Assembly (NCBI GenBank): GCA_026387595.1
Contig: JAPLLL010000084.1
Coordinates: forward strand, 1 to 19,164
Source: Candidatus Omnitrophota bacterium
GTDB taxonomy: Bacteria; Omnitrophota; Gorgyraeia; JABMQH01
Direction of reading: 5' to 3'
DNA length: 19,164 nucleotides
Positions 15,817-19,164 of the stretch are shown piece by piece (position 1 is the first letter of the stretch; each line of letters opens with the position of its first letter). The notes below the pieces were generated by a model. It saw only the letters and a list, made by a program, of their open reading frames with translations, was not told the origin of the DNA and searched no databases. The position numbers and the translations under genes were made by a program.

Positions 15817-15828
15817 AAAAAATTTTTC

Positions 15829-15856
15829 TTGCTTTTCTCTCCGGATTTGGTATAAT
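15829..15856 (+). promoter_or_regulatory. Promoter of dnaA
   Basis: TTGCTT (15829-15834), a 16-base spacer and a perfect TATAAT (15851-15856) with the extended element TGG in front. Transcription would start near 15863, about 60 bases before the dnaA GTG. No other promoter upstream of dnaA looks as good. Confidence 0.72.
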
Positions 15857-15923
15857 TGGACTACTTAAACACTTTTAAGGTTCATATCAAGGTTGCGTTT
15901 GTTTAAAAATTTTGTGCATATCC

Positions 15924-15932
15924 TGTGGATAA
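15924..15932 (-). promoter_or_regulatory. Perfect DnaA box overlapping the dnaA start codon
   Basis: TGTGGATAA on the plus strand is the complement of TTATCCACA, the consensus DnaA box. Its bases 2-4 are the GTG start codon of dnaA. Near matches are at 16473-16481 (ATATCCACA) and 16581-16589 (complement of ATATCCACA) inside dnaA, and at 17349-17357 (TTTTCCACA) before dnaN. Confidence 0.5.
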
Positions 15933-17304
15933 CTTAAAGATCTCCGTCGGCCTCTGGCAGGAGGCCGCTAAAAAGATAAAGTCTTCGCTAAACCCTCAGA
16001 CGTTCCAGACGTGGTTTAGCTTCATCTCTCCTATTTCCTTTAATAATAACACTATCGCCCTGGAGGTGCCGAACCAGTTCTTTAAGGACTGGATCCTCGA
16101 GCATTACGCTGATATTATAGGTAAGGCGCTGAAGGATGTTGTCGGGGAGGACATAAAGCTGGAGCTTCAGGTAGCGGAAACGCATAAGGATACAAAGGCA
16201 TTAACCGAAAAGATCATCCTTGACAGCCAACCTGCCGTTAAAATACCCACCCAGGCGCTCTCCTATTCTGCGAAGTACAAGGATCTGGGCCTGAACCTCA
16301 AATATACGTTCGAAAGCTTTGTGGTGGGCCCCAGCAACAGATTCGCCCATGCCGCTTCAATGGCTGTGGCAGATTCGCTTGCAAAGGCATATAACCCGTT
16401 ATTCATCCATGGGGGCGTCGGACTCGGTAAGACGCATCTTATGCACGCGATAGGCCATGCCGTGGCGCAGAGATATCCACAGGCGAAGATCCTGTATATC
16501 TCAAGCGAGAAGTTCACGAATCAGCTCATAAGTGCAATCCAGAATAGGACTACGCAGCGGTTCAGGCAGATATACAGGGCTGTGGATATCTTGTTAATAG
16601 ATGACGTTCATTTCATAGCCGGCAAGGAGTCCACGCAAGAGGAGTTTTTTCATACTTTTAACACGCTTCACGAAAGCCACAAGCAGATAGTGCTCTCAAG
16701 CGACCGCTCCCCTAAGAATATCCCGGGACTTGAGGAAAGGCTTGTGTCCAGGTTTGAAATGGGCCTTGTAACCGATATACAGCCGCCTGCGCTTGAGACC
16801 AGGATGGCCATATTGAAGAAAAAATCGGAAAAAGAAACAGTCCAGATCCTCAATGAAGTTATGTACTACATAGCGGAAAAGATAAAGTCCAATATAAGGG
16901 AGCTTGAGGGCGCGCTTATACGTGTCGTCGCCTACGCCAAACTTAACAACGTAGACATCTCTTTAAACATGGCAAAAGATGTATTAAAAGACATGATCCT
17001 TGAAGAAGAAAAAAAGGTAACGATAGAATTAATACAGAAAAAAGTGGCTGAATATTTTGATATCAGGCTTTCGGATATGAGGGCCAAAAAACGCAGCAGG
17101 GTAATCGCGTACCCAAGGCAGATCGCGATGTATCTGGCAAGAGAGCTGACCAACCATTCGCTGCCTGAAATAGGCGAACAATTCGGCGGCAGAGACCACA
17201 CCACGGTCCTGCACGCGTATGAGAAGATAACCAAAGAATTAAAGACCAACCCGAACATCAAAGGGCTGGTGAATAAGTTGATCTTTGAAATCAAGAATTA
17301 CTAA
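15925..17304 (+). CDS. dnaA: Chromosomal replication initiator protein DnaA
   Basis: The 459-residue protein binds DnaA boxes, opens the origin and helps load the replicative helicase. Domain I covers about residues 1-85 (LWQEAAKKIKSSLNPQTFQTWF), and a short linker leads to the AAA+ domain. Walker A is GGVGLGKT at 163-170 and Walker B is LLIDD around 222-227, with the sensor and arginine finger region in GLEERLVSRFEMGL. Domain IV carries the DNA-binding signature GGRDHTTVLHA from Gly421. The start is GTG with no strong ribosome binding site; no better in-frame start is visible, and MDNLKIS is a natural beginning. The start codon lies inside a perfect DnaA box, so autoregulation is likely. Length is typical. 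Confidence 0.96.
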   Translation: MDNLKISVGLWQEAAKKIKSSLNPQTFQTWFSFISPISFNNNTIALEVPNQFFKDWILEHYADIIGKALKDVVGEDIKLELQVAETHKDTKALTEKIILDSQPAVKIPTQALSYSAKYKDLGLNLKYTFESFVVGPSNRFAHAASMAVADSLAKAYNPLFIHGGVGLGKTHLMHAIGHAVAQRYPQAKILYISSEKFTNQLISAIQNRTTQRFRQIYRAVDILLIDDVHFIAGKESTQEEFFHTFNTLHESHKQIVLSSDRSPKNIPGLEERLVSRFEMGLVTDIQPPALETRMAILKKKSEKETVQILNEVMYYIAEKIKSNIRELEGALIRVVAYAKLNNVDISLNMAKDVLKDMILEEEKKVTIELIQKKVAEYFDIRLSDMRAKKRSRVIAYPRQIAMYLARELTNHSLPEIGEQFGGRDHTTVLHAYEKITKELKTNPNIKGLVNKLIFEIKNY

Positions 17305-17347
17305 CAGGGGAACCACTTTATTAGTAATAGGTTAAACCGGTTACTAA
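17298..17347 (+). promoter_or_regulatory. Mutually exclusive hairpins between dnaA and dnaN
   Basis: TTACTAA at 17298-17304 (containing the dnaA stop), TTAGTAA at 17321-17327 and TTACTAA at 17341-17347 allow the middle copy to pair with either neighbour. The second option is the stronger: TTAGTAATAGG, loop TTAAA, CCGGTTACTAA, with 9 of 11 pairs. Only four T residues follow, so it is a poor classical terminator, but it could attenuate read-through. Confidence 0.4.
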
Positions 17348-17415
17348 GTTTTCCACAGGCACTTCTACGATTACTGCTGTTTTAAAGTTATAAAAAAGCC
17401 TTAATAGGAGAGAAA

Positions 17416-17670
17416 ATGAAAATAAAATGCGAAAAAGAGGTCTTGCTGAACGGAATACAAACCGTGTACGCGACAACAACCCTGAAATCAACACTCCCAA
17501 TCCTTTCAAACATATTAATAGAAACACGCACAAACAGCGTAAAACTTACAGCAACAGACCTGGACGTGGGAATAACAAACATAATTGAGGTTAGGGTTGA
17601 GGAGGAGGGCGGCGTAACGGTGCCGGCAAAGCGATTTTTCGACATAAAAACCTGTTTTTTAAACTCATAG
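17416..17670 (+). CDS. dnaN: DNA polymerase III beta clamp, N-terminal fragment (broken gene)
   Basis: This 84-residue frame is the start of the sliding clamp. It begins MKIKCEKEVLLNGIQTVY, has STLPILSNILIE and ATDLDVGI as in DnaN, and reaches VPAKRFFDI at residue 78. There it loses the family sequence and stops at TAG (17668). The clamp continues from about 17655 in another frame. A good ribosome binding site, AGGAG at 17406-17410, precedes the ATG. On comparison with E. coli and Bacillus DnaN, about 31 residues should lie between RFFDI and the GLP..EFP segment, but only 23 bases are present, so about 70 bases appear to be missing. Confidence 0.85.
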   Translation: MKIKCEKEVLLNGIQTVYATTTLKSTLPILSNILIETRTNSVKLTATDLDVGITNIIEVRVEEEGGVTVPAKRFFDIKTCFLNS

Positions 17671-17729
17671 GGTTACCAAAGGAAGAGTTCCCCAAACTGC
17701 CGGAATTTAAGGACAAAAACAGCGTTACC

Positions 17730-18449
17730 GTGCCGCAGGCGGTCCTTAAAAAAATGCTCTCAAGGACATCTTTTGCCATGAGCTATGACCAGACAAGATA
17801 TGTTTTAAACGGGATCTTATTTATGATCGGGCCGGCCACCCTTAAGCTCGCGGCAACGGACGGAAGAAGGCTCGCGGTCATCGAAAACCAAACGCAGATC
17901 CCAAAAGAATTCGAGAAAACGCCGCCCAAAATAATCATACCGACAAAGGCCATTGCGGAACTTTTAAGGACGCTCGGCGATGTCGGGGAGGCCAGGATAA
18001 TACTTGATGAGAACCAGGTGTTGTTTAATCTCGGGCACACGGTAATAATTTCCCGCCTTGTTGAGGGAGAGTTTCCCGATTATGCCCGCGCCATACCAAA
18101 GGAAACAAAAGACAAACTTAAGATAAATAGAGAGGTGTTTCTCTCTGCGGTAAAAAGGGCAAACATACTTACGAGCCAGGAATCGCAGGCAATAAAACTT
18201 GAGCTATTAAAAGACAAGCTTGTAATATCAAAAGTAACGCCGGAGTTGGGCGAATCGCGCGAGGAGATCTCTGTAGGATACGGCGGGCCGGAGCTGGTAA
18301 TAGGATTTAACCCGGTCTACCTTATAGATGTGTTGAAAAGCCTGGACAAGCAGGATGTCATGTTTGAGCTTACATCAGCCGATAAGCCGGGCGCGATCAG
18401 GGCAGAAGACGGCTACACTTATGTAGTTCTGCCCATGCAGATCAATTAA
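17730..18449 (+). CDS. dnaN: DNA polymerase III beta clamp, central and C-terminal part (broken gene)
   Basis: This 239-residue frame is the rest of the clamp, whose ring form tethers the polymerase to DNA. The GTG at 17730 is only the first possible start in this frame; family sequence begins earlier, near 17655 (FFKLIGLPKEEFPKLPEF). Recognisable are TSFAMSYDQTRYVLNG, LAATDGRRLAV, VEGEFPDYARAIP and the C-terminal VVLPMQIN, close to the usual clamp ending. With the N-terminal fragment and the retained 17655-17729 the total is about 342 residues, against the normal 365-375. Loss of a clamp would be lethal, so an assembly or sequencing fault is the first explanation. The stop is 1 base before dciA. 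Confidence 0.9.
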   Translation: MPQAVLKKMLSRTSFAMSYDQTRYVLNGILFMIGPATLKLAATDGRRLAVIENQTQIPKEFEKTPPKIIIPTKAIAELLRTLGDVGEARIILDENQVLFNLGHTVIISRLVEGEFPDYARAIPKETKDKLKINREVFLSAVKRANILTSQESQAIKLELLKDKLVISKVTPELGESREEISVGYGGPELVIGFNPVYLIDVLKSLDKQDVMFELTSADKPGAIRAEDGYTYVVLPMQIN

Positions 18450-18450
18450 A

Positions 18451-18831
18451 ATGGCGGCAAAGCAAGACAGCGGCGTTGAGCCGATAAAAGATATAATAAA
18501 AAAAGTAATCTCGGAACTGGACGGCAGCGCCGGTAAAAAAGAAGAAAAAAAGCTGACGCAGGAAGACATAACAGCGATGTGGGCCGGGGCAGCCGGCAGG
18601 GTGGCCGCCAGGCACTCAAGGCCGGCGTCGCTTAGAAAAGGGCGGCTCGTCGTAAACGTAAGCGATTCAAGCCTGCTCTATGACCTTACGCTTAGAAAAA
18701 CCCAGATACTTGAAAGCCTGGCCAAAGAACTAAAAGGCAAGATACAGGATGTACAGTTTAGAATAGGAGATGTTAATGGCGAAGACAAAAGCGAAAAACC
18801 AAGAGAAAAAACCAAAGGCCGCAAGGCCTGA
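18451..18831 (+). CDS. dciA: DUF721 / DciA-like helicase-operator protein
   Basis: The 126-residue product fits DUF721: a predicted helical start (IKDIIKKVIS), a conserved W in ITAMWAGAAGRVAARHSRP, then KGRLVVNVSDSSLLYDLTLRKTQILESL, followed by a charged tail (KSEKPREKTKGRKA). DciA proteins interact with the replicative helicase in bacteria lacking DnaC or DnaI loaders, and their genes often sit between dnaN/recF and gyrB as here. The ATG follows the dnaN stop by 1 base and lacks a ribosome binding site, so translation is probably coupled. The last 56 bases overlap gyrB in another frame, and the charged tail is encoded there. Confidence 0.82.
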   Translation: MAAKQDSGVEPIKDIIKKVISELDGSAGKKEEKKLTQEDITAMWAGAAGRVAARHSRPASLRKGRLVVNVSDSSLLYDLTLRKTQILESLAKELKGKIQDVQFRIGDVNGEDKSEKPREKTKGRKA

Positions 18832-19164
18832 TGTAAAAGAAGAAAAGGCGCATATTTCAGAGGCCGATATAAGCAAATACGATGCCCGCACCATACAGGT
18901 GCTTGAAGGTATTGAGGCCGTAAGAAAAAGGCCCGCCATGTATATAGGCGATACGGCCACCATGGGCCTGCACCACCTGGTCTATGAAGTGGTGGATAAT
19001 TCTATAGACGAGGCGACGGCGGGCTTTGCAAAGAACATAAGCGTTACCATCCATCAGGACAACAGCGTCGCGGTAGTGGATGACGGAAGGGGCATCCCCG
19101 TTGACATACACAAGACCGAGAAGAAACCCGCGGTGGAAGTTGTTCTTACGATGCTGCACGCGGG
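18776..19164 (+). CDS. gyrB: DNA gyrase subunit B, 5' part, 3' end outside the window
   Basis: The frame from ATG 18776 is open to the end of the window (129 codons plus two bases). From about residue 35 it shows the GyrB ATPase start: YDARTIQVLEGIEAVRKRP, AMYIG, the Mg-ATP motif EVVDNSIDEA with Glu and Asn ligands, and DDGRGIPVDIH, then the KPAVEVVLTMLHAG segment. A ribosome binding site, AGGAG at 18766-18770, fixes the start. The first 35 residues form a basic extension (MAKTKAKNQEKKPKAARP) that most GyrB proteins lack, partly encoded over the end of dciA. KRPAMYIG replaces the common KRPGMYIG. ParE is a weaker alternative, but the dnaA-dnaN-dciA context favours GyrB. Confidence 0.93.
   Translation, partial: MAKTKAKNQEKKPKAARPDVKEEKAHISEADISKYDARTIQVLEGIEAVRKRPAMYIGDTATMGLHHLVYEVVDNSIDEATAGFAKNISVTIHQDNSVAVVDDGRGIPVDIHKTEKKPAVEVVLTMLHA

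Overview
This window appears to be one end of a glutamine and nucleotide metabolism cluster lying next to the chromosomal replication-initiation genes of an uncultured bacterium. The mix of a type III glutamine synthetase, a large GOGAT, a half-length carB, and a dnaA-dnaN-dciA-gyrB order without recF, with frequent ATA and AGG codons and intermediate GC, fits a candidate phylum such as Omnitrophota or Elusimicrobiota. That placement is an impression from gene content, not a tested assignment. The exported DUF4412-like protein suggests a didermic envelope.

Positions 1-13439 (plus strand) hold seven closely packed genes: the 3' part of a type III glutamine synthetase (glnN), gltB (in two overlapping frames), gltD, glmS, pyrG, carA and an N-terminal-half carB. 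Most junctions overlap or are separated by 1-14 bases, so they probably form one operon. Its theme is glutamine: GS makes it, GOGAT turns it into glutamate, and GlmS, PyrG and CarA are glutamine amidotransferases that spend it on amino sugars, CTP and carbamoyl phosphate. A small exported protein gene (13500-14084) follows.

Positions 14094-15647 (minus strand) encode a second glutamine synthetase, of type I-alpha, with an excisionase/MerR-like helix-turn-helix domain fused to its N-terminus. Its promoter lies inside a 15-bp near-perfect inverted repeat (15726-15765), which makes a self-regulating, DNA-binding glutamine synthetase a plausible new system. From 15851 the dnaA promoter fires in the opposite direction, followed by dnaA, dnaN (broken), dciA (DUF721) and the start of gyrB.

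Two small palindromic insertions, in gltB (50 nt) and carB (26 nt), share the termini CCCAGCCC/GGGCTGGG, are each flanked by a TAAA direct repeat, and keep the host reading frame. They look like a protein-tolerated miniature mobile element comparable to Rickettsia palindromic elements. A separate 92-nt near-palindrome fills the carA-carB gap. Two essential or central genes, gltB and dnaN, have frame disruptions; these may be assembly faults and should be checked before they are read as biology. I see no rRNA, tRNA, CRISPR array or transposase gene, and no gene-free stretch longer than 300 bases.
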